Below, one piece after another: positions 11,190 to 22,711 of a DNA stretch of 64,000 nt. The notes beneath the pieces were generated by a model. The model did no database searches, was not told the DNA's origin, and saw only the letters and a list, made by a program, of their open reading frames with translations. The position numbers and the translations under genes are program-made. The stretch is from Cryptomeria japonica (taxonomy: Eukaryota > Streptophyta > Pinopsida > Cupressales > Cupressaceae). Location: NCBI RefSeq assembly GCF_030272615.1, contig NC_081405.1:309411374-309475373 (forward strand), given 5' to 3'. How positions within the stretch are numbered: position 1 is the stretch's first letter; each line of letters starts with the position of its first letter.

Positions 11190-11886
11190 ATGGAGCCTAA
11201 TTTGGGTGACTTCTTTAATGAGGATAATGTTAATTCTTCCCATCCTAATCATTTGCCTATTTATTCCATTGATGAATCCCATGATGAAGAAGAAGCTTTA
11301 ACTAGAGTCTCCATAGATCAACTTTCAAAATTGGAAAATCAATTTGATAACTTTCAGCAATGGATGTCCCAAGAGTACCCTAATAGTGAAGCTCTTCCAT
11401 TAATTGAAGGCCTTAAACACGTGATTCAAAGTGATAAGAATGGAATTGGTATATTATGTGGTATTTATCATATTGTGGATTCTAATGTCCTTCCTATCAA
11501 GATTTGTGTCAAAACCCTAGGTTATTCACAACCTTCAATAGAAGTCAATCCTTTTATTCCTTTAACTATTCCTATGACGAGTGTTCCTACTTTAACCTCG
11601 AACATTATGGCTACTTCAACTCCACATGTCATCCCTACAACAATTAGTCATGGGGGAAATCCCTCTTCTTCATATAATCCTCCATCTTTACCTATGTCTT
11701 CAATAAGCATTCCTATTATCCCTCAACCAAACAATGTGACACAAGGGGTCAATTCATCCAACAATTTCATTCCTCCTTTAAGTATCCCATTTCCTAAGAA
11801 ATCAACCCCTATGCCTACTTATCATAATGTCCCACCACATTATTCTCAATCCATGTCTTCAATAATATCATACCATCTTCTCAATC
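11190..11886 (+). pseudogene. Gypsy-like gag, N-terminal part
   Basis: Starts MEPNLGDFFNEDN and runs as an acidic leader (HDEEEALTRVS), a short amphipathic block (LENQFDNFQQWMSQEYPNSEALPLIEGL), then a long Pro/Thr/Ser/Ile-rich linker. The frame slips by one base around 11850, just before the LINE insertion at 11902. Beyond that insertion the gag resumes at 14224. The start is chosen at 11190 as the first ATG of the open frame, about 30 bp after a stop-rich leader. The element is non-functional. Confidence 0.6.
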
Positions 11887-11901
11887 AACTATGTCTAACA
11901 T
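11887..11901 (+). other. Target-site duplication, left copy
   Basis: AACTATGTCTAACAT occurs here and, identically, at 14224-14238. It flanks the LINE insertion. Confidence 0.95.
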
Positions 11902-12290
11902 TATGGGCGGCTAAAGGGAATCCTAGGTCGGCCTGGTGCAGGGGAGTGGCTAATAATCATATGGGTCTGTTGATTTCTGTGGTGGTGCTCCCTCTGGGCA
12001 CCCAGTCCAATCACTTTATGAAGGCCAGAGCTACCCATATTGGGCTACACATGGCTAAAAGAGAAGGCTTTAGAAAGTTCTAGCTGGAGTCTAACACGCT
12101 GTCAATTGTCTGAATGGGCGCACAGTTCCTAGCTAGACGATTTCTAATCTAATCAAGTATTTTTAGGATATAATAAATGAGTTGGAATAATTCAAAATTT
12201 TGCACCTCTTTCGGGAAGGCAACAAAGTAGCAGATCTACTAGCCAATATGGCGATGGGCTAAGTGGTGGCTAAATGTTGGAGCAGTAGGG
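11902..12290 (+). pseudogene. LINE RNase H domain, truncated at its start
   Basis: The visible frame gives AAKGNPRSAWCRGV, then an alanine-rich helix with KARATHIGLHMAKREGF (catalytic-Glu region), LESNTLSIV (where ESDS is expected) and finally FREGNKVADLLANMA, the C-terminal His/Asp signature region of plant LINE RNase H. The first catalytic Asp lies at the insertion boundary and one base there is missing. A TAG replaces the residue before LESN. The domain is a typical RVT_3-type RNase H of non-LTR elements (established knowledge) and is dead here. Confidence 0.8.
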
Positions 12291-12561
12291 ATTCATTCCC
12301 AAAAAACTTATGTGATCTGTCTTGTGATAATTCAACCCACTTGTGGTAATCATGATTTGATTGAGTTGTTGGGGAAATGGTTCCTTTTTGTTTTCCCTAT
12401 CTGAAGATCTAGAAACTTCCCTTGTGCTTGGATTTTTTTCTAATTGTGTGGCAATTTCCTACCACTGATTGGAGACTTTTCTAGTGTGGCCCATTTCCTA
12501 CTACTATTCAGAGACTTCTCTATTGTGGCCCATTTCTTTCTATTTGGTGACCCAGATCATT

Positions 12562-14069
12562 ATGGGTGGGGACAAGAACAAGAAAGAACCATATACTTTT
12601 GACAAATGGAAGAAATACAAGGAGGTGTGGCATGAAATCATTGATGGGGGAATTGTCCCCTTCTTGGAAAGACTCCATGGCCCTTCTCCTCTGCTCATGA
12701 AAACCTTTCTCAATGGTTGGAAGAAAGGGGTTTTGAGGGCTTATGGTGTTGATTACCAGGTAAATGAAACCCTGGTGGTGATGGTTGTTGGTCTGGTGAT
12801 CAATGGAAGAAGGTTCTATAGAGACAGGAAAATAGGGGAGGCAGACTTGGCTAATTTTTTCGACAAAGACAAGGAGTGCTCAAGAGTTAACAAAATGGAT
12901 GATGGTGGCTACAACAGGAAAGATCTTATGGCTTTCTAGGCGGACATGGATGAGTTCATCATGAGGTATATTATTCTTGATGGAAAATATGCCAACATCT
13001 TTTCCTACCATTTTACCATTCTAGGCATGGTAAAATCATTTCTATTCCTTTTTATCTAGTCTCCTCTTTAGAGAATAGTCTTGAAAAACATATGGAGAAT
13101 CCAAATAATCCTATTCTCCATGAAGGGCTTATTATGCTCATCATGGAGTACACTAAGACCCTTGAAGTTGTGCCCTATCTATGTGAGAAAGGCCAACATA
13201 CTAATATTCAGGAAGTCTCAAACTCGGAAATGGATTTGGAGGATACTGGGGGTGCCATTCCTTTTGATGACCCTAATTATAAGCCTATGGAAGAAGGTGA
13301 GATGACGGCCACCCCTGGTATGTTTAGCAGTAAGAATCCCCCCAGATGGGCGGCCAACAAATATAAATCTACCAGCAATCTGATTTGTAAGGCTGAGCCT
13401 CTTTCTAAAAAGAAGAAGCTTGCAGCTAAGGACTATGGTCCGAAGACTTCAGACAAAGAATATAAACTAGACATTCCTATTAACGTTCTAAAGGAAAAGT
13501 AGGGGACCATGCCTAAAGAAGAGGATAGTGGATTACAGATGAATGCTACTCTGATGAACCTAGTGATGGAAGCTACCAAAAGCTAAGAGAGATAAATTGA
13601 TACCCTCAAAGTGGGGGTTAAGGAGACAATAGATATATTCACAGCTTTGCCAGAGCCTATCAAATCTGAGAAGCTCATGATTATTACCCAAAAGCTCTCC
13701 CAAGATGTTGAGGTTATGAAATGCAACCATGAATAAAGAATTGAAAAGGTGGAATAGTCTATGGTGGAGATAAAGAAAAACCTCAAGAACCCGGTTGACA
13801 TAAGAAAGAAGGCCATGAATAATAGTATAGAGGGGCTTGAAAAGATCAATGTCATGGTTGCAGAGTACAGATCCATTCATAATGAACCTGAGAAAGATCT
13901 TGGAGGTGAATACATTGTTGTTGGAGGAAAAAAACCACATGCCCTAGTTCTAGGACCACAAGCAAGAGCAGCAACAAGGCCACCTCCAAATTCATTATGG
14001 AAGAACTGGAGGAAATCAATAAGATTACCATCCAGAAGAACAGGGAGCTGGTGCACTCTCTTATTTGAG
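12562..14069 (+). pseudogene. Novel LINE ORF downstream of RNase H
   Basis: Starts at ATG 12562 (MGGDKNKKEPYTFDKWKK) and continues over about 500 codons with one frameshift (near 13030-13090) and several stops. The first third is globular: VWHEIIDGGIVPFLERL, LVVMVVGLVINGRRFYRDRK and ADLANFFDKDKE. The middle is acidic and Lys-rich (SKKKKLAAKDYG), and the last third is a Glu/Lys-rich probable coiled coil (MVEIKKNLKNPVDI.., LEKINVMVAEYRS) ending in a basic patch. A related region follows RNase H in the minus-strand LINE (45430-46960), which argues that this ORF is a standing part of the element. It has no zinc knuckle, RRM, EN or RT motif. No known family can be named with certainty. Confidence 0.55.
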
Positions 14070-14223
14070 TTCTTTTGTTTTGTTGTCTGTGTCTCTTTTA
14101 CTTTCATGTCTGTTTTGGGGTGCTCCCCTATTTTTTTGTTGGTTTTTGTTTGTTTGGCTGATGGCCGACTTTTGTAAAACTTTTGGTTTCGGGTCCATGT
14201 AAAACCCATTTATCTTTATCAAA

Positions 14224-14238
14224 AACTATGTCTAACAT
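14224..14238 (+). other. Target-site duplication, right copy
   Basis: AACTATGTCTAACAT, identical to 11887-11901, directly after the LINE's A-rich tail. Confidence 0.95.
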
Positions 14239-15110
14239 CAATTCTTCTACCAAAGAAACAATTAACAATCTTTCTCACACCGTGTCTTCCTTACAAAAAC
14301 AAATTACTTCTATGAGTCAATCCAACTTTAGTGTGCCCACCTTTGATGTTCTGAGCCCACTTTCTCTTGATATTGTTAAATTCGTGTCACTTATAATGGA
14401 AAAGGTGATCCTCTTATGCATGTCAAAACATTTCAAACATTGTGTAATGATTTTTCTTATGATCAGAGATTACTTACAAAATTGTTTGCAAGAACACTAA
14501 GAGATAAATCTTTAAAATGGTATTGCTCTTTGTCTTCTTATTCTCTCACTTGTTTTCAACAATTAGAAAATACTTTTATCCAAAAATTTCAAAATAGCAT
14601 TGGTCCTAAAAACACTTTGACTAATTTAATACATTGTAAACAAGGTGTTAAAGAAAAAGTCATTGATTTCATTGGTAGATATAAGCATTTGTGTGCTCAA
14701 ATTTCTTTTCCTGTACCTGATAATGATATTCAAAGAATTTTCATTTCTAATTTGCAAAAATATATCAGGGAAAATCTTCTTTTGTCTGAGTTTACTTCCT
14801 TTCCATAGTTGTGTGCAACACTCCATAATTATCAACTAGTTGTGAGTCAAATGGAGCAATCCACTCCTATGGCTCCAAATGATAAAGGGGAGAGAGTTCA
14901 ACAATTGTTTGCGAAGTTCAAACCAACAAAAGGCTTCATCAATTTTAGTGACACAATCAACAATAATGTGAATGCTACAATAGTTGTGCCCCGTATTTCC
15001 AAAATTTTTAAAAGAGAAAGACAATTTACTCCTTTGAATGAATCTTTGCGTAGTATTATGTCTCAGTTATTGCAAACAAATTTTATGAAAACTCCTCCTA
15101 TAAAATAAGT
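14239..15110 (+). pseudogene. Gypsy-like gag, capsid region
   Basis: Continues the gag broken at 11886. After a coiled-coil-like stretch (STKETINNLSHTVSSLQKQI) and a frameshift near 14400 it shows a clear retrotransposon gag domain: FARTLRDKSLKWYCSL, FQQLENTFIQKFQNSIGP, LIHCKQGVKEKVIDFIGRY and DNDIQRIFISNLQ. The W-Y and QGxxEKVxDFxxRY patterns are those of Retrotrans_gag (established knowledge). A TAG at 14806-14808 sits at FP*LCATLHNYQ, where Gln is expected. A TAA closes the frame at 15108, and reading continues in another frame. Confidence 0.8.
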
Positions 15111-15139
15111 TGATCCTTCTAAACTTGTATCCCCTTATT

Positions 15140-16736
15140 TTATAACAATTTTTTTTGTCAATTTCATCATCAGCCTGGTCATGATACTGAGAAATGTTTT
15201 GCATTGAAAAGTAAGATTCAAGATTTCATTGATAATAATACTATATCTGTGGCAGGTGTGAATGATAAGGGAAATAAATTAGTAGGTCCTCCTAATCAAA
15301 ATCTTATGATTTTTACTGTTCCTTTTCCTTCTCATACTTCTAATGTGATCGAGACTGGGCATACTTCTTTCTCTTATGAGGAATTCACTTATATGGCTCT
15401 GAACTTGGTAAATATGGTAGAAAAACAAGATACACCTAACAATCCTTGTATTACATTTAACCCTAGTGAGACCATAAGAGAACTTGATGGCCCTCTATAC
15501 ATAGTTGTGAAGGCTAAGGATATACCTTTCCATAGTGCTCTTGTTGATCCCTCTTGTATGGTAAACATCATCACTAAAGAGTATCTTTTCACTTTACAAT
15601 TGCATAAACCAATATATGATGACTCTAATATAGTTGTGAAGTTATTTGATTGATTATCTTATCCTACCATTGGCTCTATCACCCTTCCTATTGAAGTTCA
15701 TACTAAATCTAAGGATGTTGACTTCGTTATCATTCCTTCTTCCGAGCAATTCCGTGTGAATTTGGGCTATCCTTGGCTATCTTCCATGAAGGATATTGCT
15801 TCTCCAATCCATAAGTGTTTAAAATTTCCTCACAGTGGAAAAATCATAACTGTGAACCATAGCTTATTTCTCTCTGAAAGCAGCCCTAGCATTCCTATTT
15901 ATTTATTTTGGCCTAAGAAATTTCAATCTCTTTCATCTAGGAGCGATGCTCTTTTTCAATCTTATCAAAAATCGAAGAAAGATATGATCTTATTCTTAAG
16001 TCAACCTAGATCCTGAATAGTTGACATTCCTATCATTCTTCAAGATGAAGTTCTTCCCCTCATGGATAGAACTAATCTTCCTCCTAAGGAACATACTCAA
16101 CCTATTCCTATTGATGTGACTATGCCTCTCCTAAAAAGATCAACAATATGCCTCCTAAGGTTAGACCTATGCCTCATCCTCATGATGGTCCTAGTCTCCT
16201 TCCTACACCTAACATTCCTTCTTTATATGGTGCAGTTCCACCTCCTTCCCCTTATAGAGAGAAGAGGTCTACTTCTCCTCTTATCTAACTTAAAATACCT
16301 CAACCTAAACCTTCAACTATTAAATAGGAGAAAATTCCTCCTTCAACAAATGTTGTTCCTTCATCTCAACCTTCCACTAAGAGAACATTGATGCTGATGC
16401 CATGCTTGAGCTCATGAAGCTGACCCTCAAACTATTCAACCTCTCAAAACTCCAACAATTTGCATTATTCCCTTTTTTCCTAAGGAAGATGTTGAACTTA
16501 AATCTCCAAATCGTAAGTTGCAAAAAAAAACATGTGATGGTTTTACCTGTATTCATGTGCGAGCTCCTCTTTCTATAAATCTTGATGAGGAAATAAGTAA
16601 TGATGTTATTCATGATGGAAATATAACTCCTAATGCTTCTAATAGTGATTATGAATATGTTGATGTTGACAAGCATTTATTAGCTGAATTTTCCATAGCC
16701 GTAATCCTAGCTCCCAGAGCTAAACAAAGTGACTAG
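15140..16736 (+). pseudogene. Gypsy-like zinc finger, aspartic protease and C-terminal region
   Basis: Order: a His/Cys motif (FHHQPGHDTEKCFALK), a linker, a protease-like domain and then a Pro/Ser-rich region. The protease region reads PLYIVVKAKDIPFHSALVDPSCMVNIIT; the active-site triplet is D-P-S instead of D-[ST]-G. It is followed by VNLGYPWLSSMKDIASPIHK, characteristic of this plant gypsy class. A TGA at 15651 and another at 16014 interrupt it, with a frameshift near 16130. The frame ends at VILAPRAKQSD (16736) without RT, RNase H or integrase, so the element appears to encode gag-protease only. Confidence 0.75.
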
Positions 16737-17607
16737 ACACATGAGCATAGTCCTTGTTTGGGTCTTGTGATAGCTCCATCTGCTATGCTTGATGTGTCTC
16801 CTTTGGCATGTTTCCCATCTTCCTAAAATAGTGATCAGCAAGATCGAGAGGTGGATGTCATCCTAGATTAGTGACATTAGCATAGTAGATCTGTTCCCCC
16901 TCTCCTTTATTTCTCTTTTGTGACCATTCTTCTATGTGTATCCATGTTCTTCCATTTTTCCCTTAATATTTATTTGAGGATGATGTAAAGCATTGAAATT
17001 TTTTTTGGTCTCTTTCCTGTTGACTTAAAATGCCCTGGTCTTCCCTTTCTTCCAAGGAAGTTTTGTTTCTTTGGGGAATGATGATTATTATATGCATATA
17101 CATATATTATATACATGAGTTATCATACAACATACTGACCTCGAGGAAAGTGAAACCACCTCATTTTTTTTGTGTTCATTATCCTTGGGTTTATTTCTCA
17201 ATTGAGGGCTAAATCCTTGCGCTAACATGCTCCATCTCTTCTCTCTCTCTTGGTTGTATCCTACCTTAAAGTAATATCTCCCAACAAGGTGTGCATGATC
17301 TCTTTAATGTGGAGGCATACACTCCACTCATATTTTTCTTCTTGATACCTAGAGTTACTTAGTGAACTTTGTTTCTCTTTGTAATCTTTGGTATCCTTTC
17401 TTTCATGACTCATAGTGAGGGGAACCTTGCTACTTGCAGTCATGGTTTCCCCCTTGTTGATCTTCCCTTTTACTTTGTCAATTTAAGTTGTAAGATCTGA
17501 AATCCACTGGGGGCTTGGTGCATATTGCCTCCTTGATGTGGTAGAAGTCCTTCAATCTTGTTTCCTTGTACTTTACTAGTAGTATTGGTGTATACCCATA
17601 CTCTTGC
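16737..17607 (+). other. 3' non-coding region of the gypsy-like element
   Basis: About 870 bp of T-rich sequence with no convincing ORF, between the last coding frame and the purine tract. It parallels 854-2722 in the element at the window start. Confidence 0.5.
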
Positions 17608-17623
17608 TTAAGTGGGGGCTAAA
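17608..17623 (+). other. Polypurine tract
   Basis: TTAAGTGGGGGCTAAA, nearly the same as the tract at 2723-2737, directly before the LTR start. Confidence 0.75.
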
Positions 17624-18600
17624 TATAGTGTCATTAAATTATGACCCTTGCAAATTTCAACCACATTAGGGTCCTCATGCATGCAAGCTGAATCTCCAAG
17701 CTTGATCAGAGACTGGAGACTTGCTTAGCCCTTGAAAAGTACATCTTTCTTGTCATCCACACTTCCTAAACTACAAGTTATCCTGGAAAAAAGGGCAAGA
17801 CCCTATCTCTGCCCTATTTTGGGGTAGGACCATTCAAATTGTGTATTGGTGGATGTACACTGAGTGGGAAAACTCCCCCTAGTGTTGACCTACGATAGAA
17901 AACTAGATCAGTAACCCTAATTTACAAGTATATAAGTTGCATTCACTTTCCCATTTTGCATAGGTTTTTCATAAGAGAGAAGTTCATGAGATCATGCATT
18001 CAATCAATCAAGCATTCAAGAGAATTCAAGTATACAAGCATCCCTTCAAGGCTAGGTGTTGCATTCAAGTCAAGGATTCAACAATTAAAGAGGAGATCCA
18101 TTCCAACATTCAACTTCGTACAAGCAATTCTATCAATATTACTATCACAACCTCCCTTGAGAGACTGAAAAAACCTTTTTGTTTCGTGGATTTTTTGGAG
18201 GACTGTGTACACTTTCGCCATGGTCCCGACAATTTTTTGTCAAATTCGCAGGCTGCCTTCGTCTCAACATATTATTACTAGATTCAGGTGCACAACTTCA
18301 TCCCATGCTTCTATCTCAAGTTATAATCAAATTTTTGTCACTTTTCAAGTTAGTTGTAATACATAATTTACAACATAATTCAATCAATTCTTTCATTTCC
18401 AAGAAGAGGATTAGATTACCATTCTCATATCATTTCACTCAAAATTCAATCTACTTTTTTAGAGGTTGAATCTAGTGTATTTTCCCCTCTCTTCCAATGT
18501 TATATGTGGAAAGTGTTTGAGGGGAAATCCATAGTGAAATTTTCATCTCTCCTCGGAGGCAAGAAAAGCTTTCCTCTAGATCTCTCACTCACCATTTTTC
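17624..18600 (+). repeat. 3' LTR of the second gypsy-like element (end approximate)
   Basis: Begins TATAGTGTCATTAAATTATG after the purine tract; the expected TG start is changed to TA. It contains a TATA-like TATATAAGT at about 17929-17937, followed by purine-rich leader-like sequence. CACTTTCGCCATGGTCC at 18207-18226 is shared with the 10.1-11.2 kb region. The right end is unclear and lies before the TA microsatellite; ..CCAACATTACA at 18603-18613 is one candidate. Confidence 0.5.
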
Positions 18601-18611
18601 ACCCAACATTA

Positions 18612-18646
18612 CAATATATATACATACATATATATACATGTATATA

Positions 18647-18687
<41 letters not shown>

Positions 18688-18751
18688 ATATGTATATATA
18701 TGTATTTATACATATATATACATATATATATATATATACATATATGCATAC

Positions 18752-18811
<60 letters not shown>
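18612..18811. repeat. TA/TATG/CATA microsatellite
   Basis: About 200 bp of almost pure alternating TA with interspersed CATA and TGTA units, ending in a long uninterrupted TA run. Apparent Tyr/Ile-rich ORFs over it in both strands are artefacts. Confidence 0.98.
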
Positions 18812-18813
<2 letters not shown>

Positions 18814-19815
18814 GTGAACTCACAATGTTGGTTCCCATTTTTTCGTACATCCTGATTTTTGCTGAAATCATACATTTTTTAGAAAATATAAATATTTAAG
18901 ATTTAAGAGGTCCCATTTGAAGTAATTAATTGAGGATAGTTAGGTCAAAGGCTCTTAGATCAAAATTTCTTGGATAGAACCTGTCTACTTCTAAATCATA
19001 CTCGCAATGGAGTCTCCTTTGCATCTTTCAAATGTTGATAAAAAACCAATTCTACATTAGCTTTTGGGGGGTCAAATGAATTCATTTAGAATTTTTTTTT
19101 CTATATTTAGTTAGCCCTTATTAGAAGCTTTTAAAATAATATAATTTTTTTAATATATTTGATTTCATTAATATATTTTTATTTTATTTCTTATGAATGT
19201 AGGGTTTTCACCGAACATGAACTTCTTTGTTCAATGCTAATGGAAAAATAGTATATGTCACCAAAAAAATTCTGAAAAGTATTTACACACTAGGTATTTA
19301 AGTCCTCTTTCTAACAAAAAACTTAAATTGATTTTTGTTACATATACAACAAGTTATGTAATATCGAATGGACATGTGTCAAAATTACAGTTAACTCAAC
19401 TTCAACTGTTAATAAAATATGAAATATTAAAGATAATTTTACATAACCAATTGCAAACACTAGATATAGATGTTACAAAACCAAATTCAAAAGCATCACG
19501 TTCATATCTATTATAGAAAAAAATTTATGCTATATAGAGTGAGTATCACTCTTTAAATGTTGTTTTTTGAAAAAAAAAAAAGTAGTTTTCGAGGGAGATA
19601 GAAAAATGGAAGCAAAATGATTCCCAAAATTATCAAAAAAATATTTTTAGAATCTACATACAAAATTACACAAATATCTAGTTCACATAATCTACAAATT
19701 CTTTACAGTTTAGAAGTAATAGGTCTCTGAATCTGAAATTTTTTTTTTTCTGACAAATGAATATTGTAGTGTCAAAGTTGGTAAAAAAGTGTAACCCACT
19801 ATTGTGGGATCACCC

Positions 19816-19818
<3 letters not shown>
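18812..19818. mobile_element. Candidate terminal-inverted-repeat element bounded by microsatellites
   Basis: The left end, read inward from the TA run, is GGGTGAACTCACAATGTTGG followed by TTCCCATTTTTT. The right end, on the other strand, is GGGTGATCCCACAATAGTGG followed by GTTACACTTTTTT. They match at most positions over about 35 bp and each abuts a microsatellite: (TA)n on the left, (TG)n on the right. The interior is about 930 bp, AT-rich and non-coding. Elements whose ends lie in microsatellites are known in plants (rice Micron elements flanked by TA repeats), so I call it a non-autonomous element of that style. Alternative: chance similarity next to simple repeats. Confidence 0.5.
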
Positions 19819-19877
<59 letters not shown>

Positions 19878-20177
19878 ATATAAATTCATTCATATATATT
19901 TTGGTGGATCTTATATTTCATAGATTTTCAGATACAAATATATATAGATTTAGGTTTTTCATATATATTCTTTTTTTTTTTAATTTGATGGTCTGTAGTG
20001 TCAAAGTTGGCAAAAAAGTGTAACCCACTATTGTGGGGTCACCCATGTGTGTGTGTGTGTTTATATAAATTCATTCATATATATTTTGGTGGATCTTATA
20101 TTTCATAGATTTTTAGATACAAATATATATAGATTTAGGTTTTTCATATATATTCATTTTTGTTGTATTTGATGGTC
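19764..20177 (+). repeat. Tandem duplication containing the element's right end
   Basis: Copy A (19764-19992) and copy B (19993-20177) share almost all sequence: GTAGTGTCAAAGTTGG.AAAAAAGTGTAACCC, CACTATTGTGGG.TCACCCAT, a TG run, and TTTATATAAATTCATTCATA through TTTAGGTTTTTCATATATATTC. They differ mainly in TG-run length (about 57 versus 17 bp) and a T run. Confidence 0.95.
19817..19875 (+). repeat. (TG)n microsatellite
   Basis: About 29 uninterrupted TG units inside copy A of the tandem duplication. Confidence 0.98.
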
Positions 20178-21034
20178 TTCCCCTGAGGTGTGCTATGTTA
20201 TGTCTTTATGACTTATTTTTCTTGATTTTTAGTTGTGATGACCCTAGATCAAAATCAAAATTACTTAATAAATTTTATGGTAGTTTATTTGGTAATCTAT
20301 TGATAATTGTAAGTCAAGTTTTGAGATTTGCTTAGATTTACACTTTCCACTGCATCCATTCTATTATGTTTTTATGTTACTTAGGGACTATTAGGATGGC
20401 TTTGCATATGGCTTTAAACTTTATTGTGTTCTCTTCAGTAAGCTTTAGGAATTACTATTGGCAGATTTGTCATTCACCCTCACTTTCTCTATTAACTTGA
20501 GTGGTCTTGGATAGTGTTAAATTTGCATAGAAATTGTCTTGAAATATTATTGTACTGCAGAGATGAATATTTTTGGTAATGAACTCCTTATATTCACTAA
20601 TTGATGCAAGATTAATAGTTTACAGGAGAAAGGTTTTGTTATTACGGTTTTGTAGGGTTAGTAGGTACACTATGGACGAAATAGAATCTTGATTTACTCA
20701 GAGCTCCATCATTTGTTACTCTTGTAAACCTCCACTCACATCAAGGTATGAGATTACAAGCATACTTCAAGATTGTATTCTAGTTGGATCGTTATTGTGC
20801 TTATCACTTGGTTTATCCACAATATGGCTAGATCGCTTGTAATGTTTAGATGCAATTTCCTTTTATAACCATCCATTGGCTATATTTTCTAGGATAGTAT
20901 CCTTGAGCAAGCCTAGAGGTTTTCTTAGTTTGGTTCTTTCCTACTGGTGCCCACACAAAACCGAACATGTAAAATGTAAACTTTAATTAAATTAATAAAA
21001 TATATTATATGGCTACAGCCCATTATCTATCATA
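20178..21034 (+). mobile_element. LINE 3'-end fragment
   Basis: The last 150 bp (AGAGGTTTTCTTAGTTTGG.., TTCTTTCCTACTGGTGCCCAC.., AAACCGA.., CAGCCCATTATCTATCA followed by AATAATAA) match the LINE 3' end at 42700-42855 (GGAGGTTTTCTTGCCTCGG.., TTCTTTCCTACTAGTGCCCAC, GAACCGA, GGCCTATTACCTATCAAAAA). It lies directly before the truncated LTR at 21035. No coding domain is visible; the left boundary is a guess at the end of the tandem duplication. Confidence 0.65.
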
Positions 21035-21706
21035 ATAATAATAATAATAATTCCCAACTATTAATTACTCATTAATATGAAATATTTATATCAACTATTT
21101 ATTTATTCTATTATTAGAAACTATGCAAATATATTAATTTAATTTAACGTTATTGAAATATATAAATCAATTAATTAATTAAAAATTGAATCATTCAACA
21201 ACCATAACACTAAAAGAAATCCAACATAGGATAACTCAAGAAGCCACTTGACACCAACAACAACTCACACCAAGACTCTAAACTGACAAGGGTAATCAAC
21301 TTAAACCTAGAGTGCAAAATGGGTTTTCATGTCATCTCCAATGAACTTTCCATTGGGATAAGACACACTCAGACCTATGAAGCTAGGTGGAGTTGATGTT
21401 TGGTACCTACAAACCTATCATCACCAACACATATCTAGCAACATATATACATATAATAGGAATAGAAGTGAAAGAAAATGACAATGTCATATCATGCTCA
21501 TGAGTGAGTGGTATGGTATCATCCCTTATCACGAACGTAGTAGAAGAAAATCAAGTACTATAAAAAACATCATCATATCCATTTTAAATCATGAATTAGG
21601 GTTTGTATATGGTTAGATACCATCAAATCATCATAAAGTAGTCTAATATATATCATTATGGTCTATTGTTGCACAAAGACAAGATGAATCAAGGAGGGGT
21701 ACTACA
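21035..21706 (-). repeat. 3' LTR, truncated
   Basis: Matches 25862-26447 through AATTCCCAACTATTAATTAC, AAAAGAAATCCAACATAGGA, CATTGGGATAAGACAC and GGTCTATTG.TGCACAA, ending GGGGTACTACA. The outer part of the LTR is missing and a LINE 3' end takes its place. Confidence 0.85.
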
Positions 21707-22672
21707 TCCTACCCCCCTTGAGCTCGACTTACTCATGGAAGTCGCAAAGGTTAAGTTGAAAACATGAACTCATTAATCTAGAAATTCCTTGAACATAGAC
21801 AAATTCAAATATTTCCTTTAGGAAAATTGCCAACAATACACCTAATCTTTCTCATTTAAGTATTCATCAATCAATAAAACATCTTAGTTCAAACATATCC
21901 TATCTCAAAGTATGATAAAGACAATAGAAGTTTCCTTACCACAACTCAATCATTGAAGGTAAAATCATTACTAAAGAGATAAAACAAGTGACAAAACTCT
22001 TACTAGTTACCCAAAGCATTCTGAATCATTAGGATACCTTCAAGAGTACTTCATTTAACCATATTTTGCAGGACGGACCTATAATTCCCGACATTGAGTT
22101 AGCATTCATAAACAATAATCACAATAACTTACACTATTTAAACATGGCAACATTCATTTAGCATCTAATTACATGCAATTTAAGAGGACAGATTTACATT
22201 TTGCATAACATTTTACACATAAGCACTTATTAAAGATAGGAAATATATAGTTCATTTATGCTTAACTATTATAAATTTCTCAAGTCCAAATGCATTTCTA
22301 TCCAATATTTCATAGAATCTAGAAAGTCACCATTACATTTCTTCCTATTGACATAACCATATTCCTTATTATCTCTAATGCATTGAAATCTCTTACAAAA
22401 GCCTAAGTAATTATTCCTAATGAAAGGGGACATTATTGAGAGAAGATAAAGTGTCTCGTGCAAGTTCTACAATTTTATATCATGATCTACACTAAACAAT
22501 TCTTACACACAGAATACAAACACTTAAGCCTCTATTCATAAAGACATTTGTATATATATTATTTCAACATAAGAAATAGACCACTGCATAAGAATTTTAC
22601 ATTGCTAGAATCCAAAGGTCAAGCATAAGAAACAAATACACCGCTTCTCCCAACTATAGTTTCTAGAGAGAA

Positions 22673-22711
<39 letters not shown>

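Larger units (their letters stand above)
11902..14223 (+). mobile_element. 5'-truncated LINE with RNase H and a downstream ORF, inserted in gag
   Basis: A 2322-bp insertion bounded by a perfect 15-bp target duplication and ending ..CCCATTTATCTTTATCAAAAA, as expected for target-primed LINE integration. It begins inside the RNase H domain, near the first catalytic Asp, so everything upstream (EN, RT) was lost on insertion. After the RNase H comes about 250 bp of spacer, then a broken ORF of roughly 500 codons, then a short 3' UTR with the terminal tail. RNase H and the downstream ORF lie inside one duplication, so they belong to the same element. The gag reading resumes directly after it. Confidence 0.9.

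Noticed and set aside
18603-18613. CCAACATTACA beside the TA run as a third end of the inverted-repeat element
   Set aside because: Only a short match to the reverse of the left end; more simply the tail of the gypsy LTR.
18504-18899. ORFs on both strands rich in Tyr and Ile
   Set aside because: They are translations of a TA/TATG microsatellite.
19757-20023. ORF with a Val-Cys repeat
   Set aside because: Created by the TG microsatellite in the tandem duplication.
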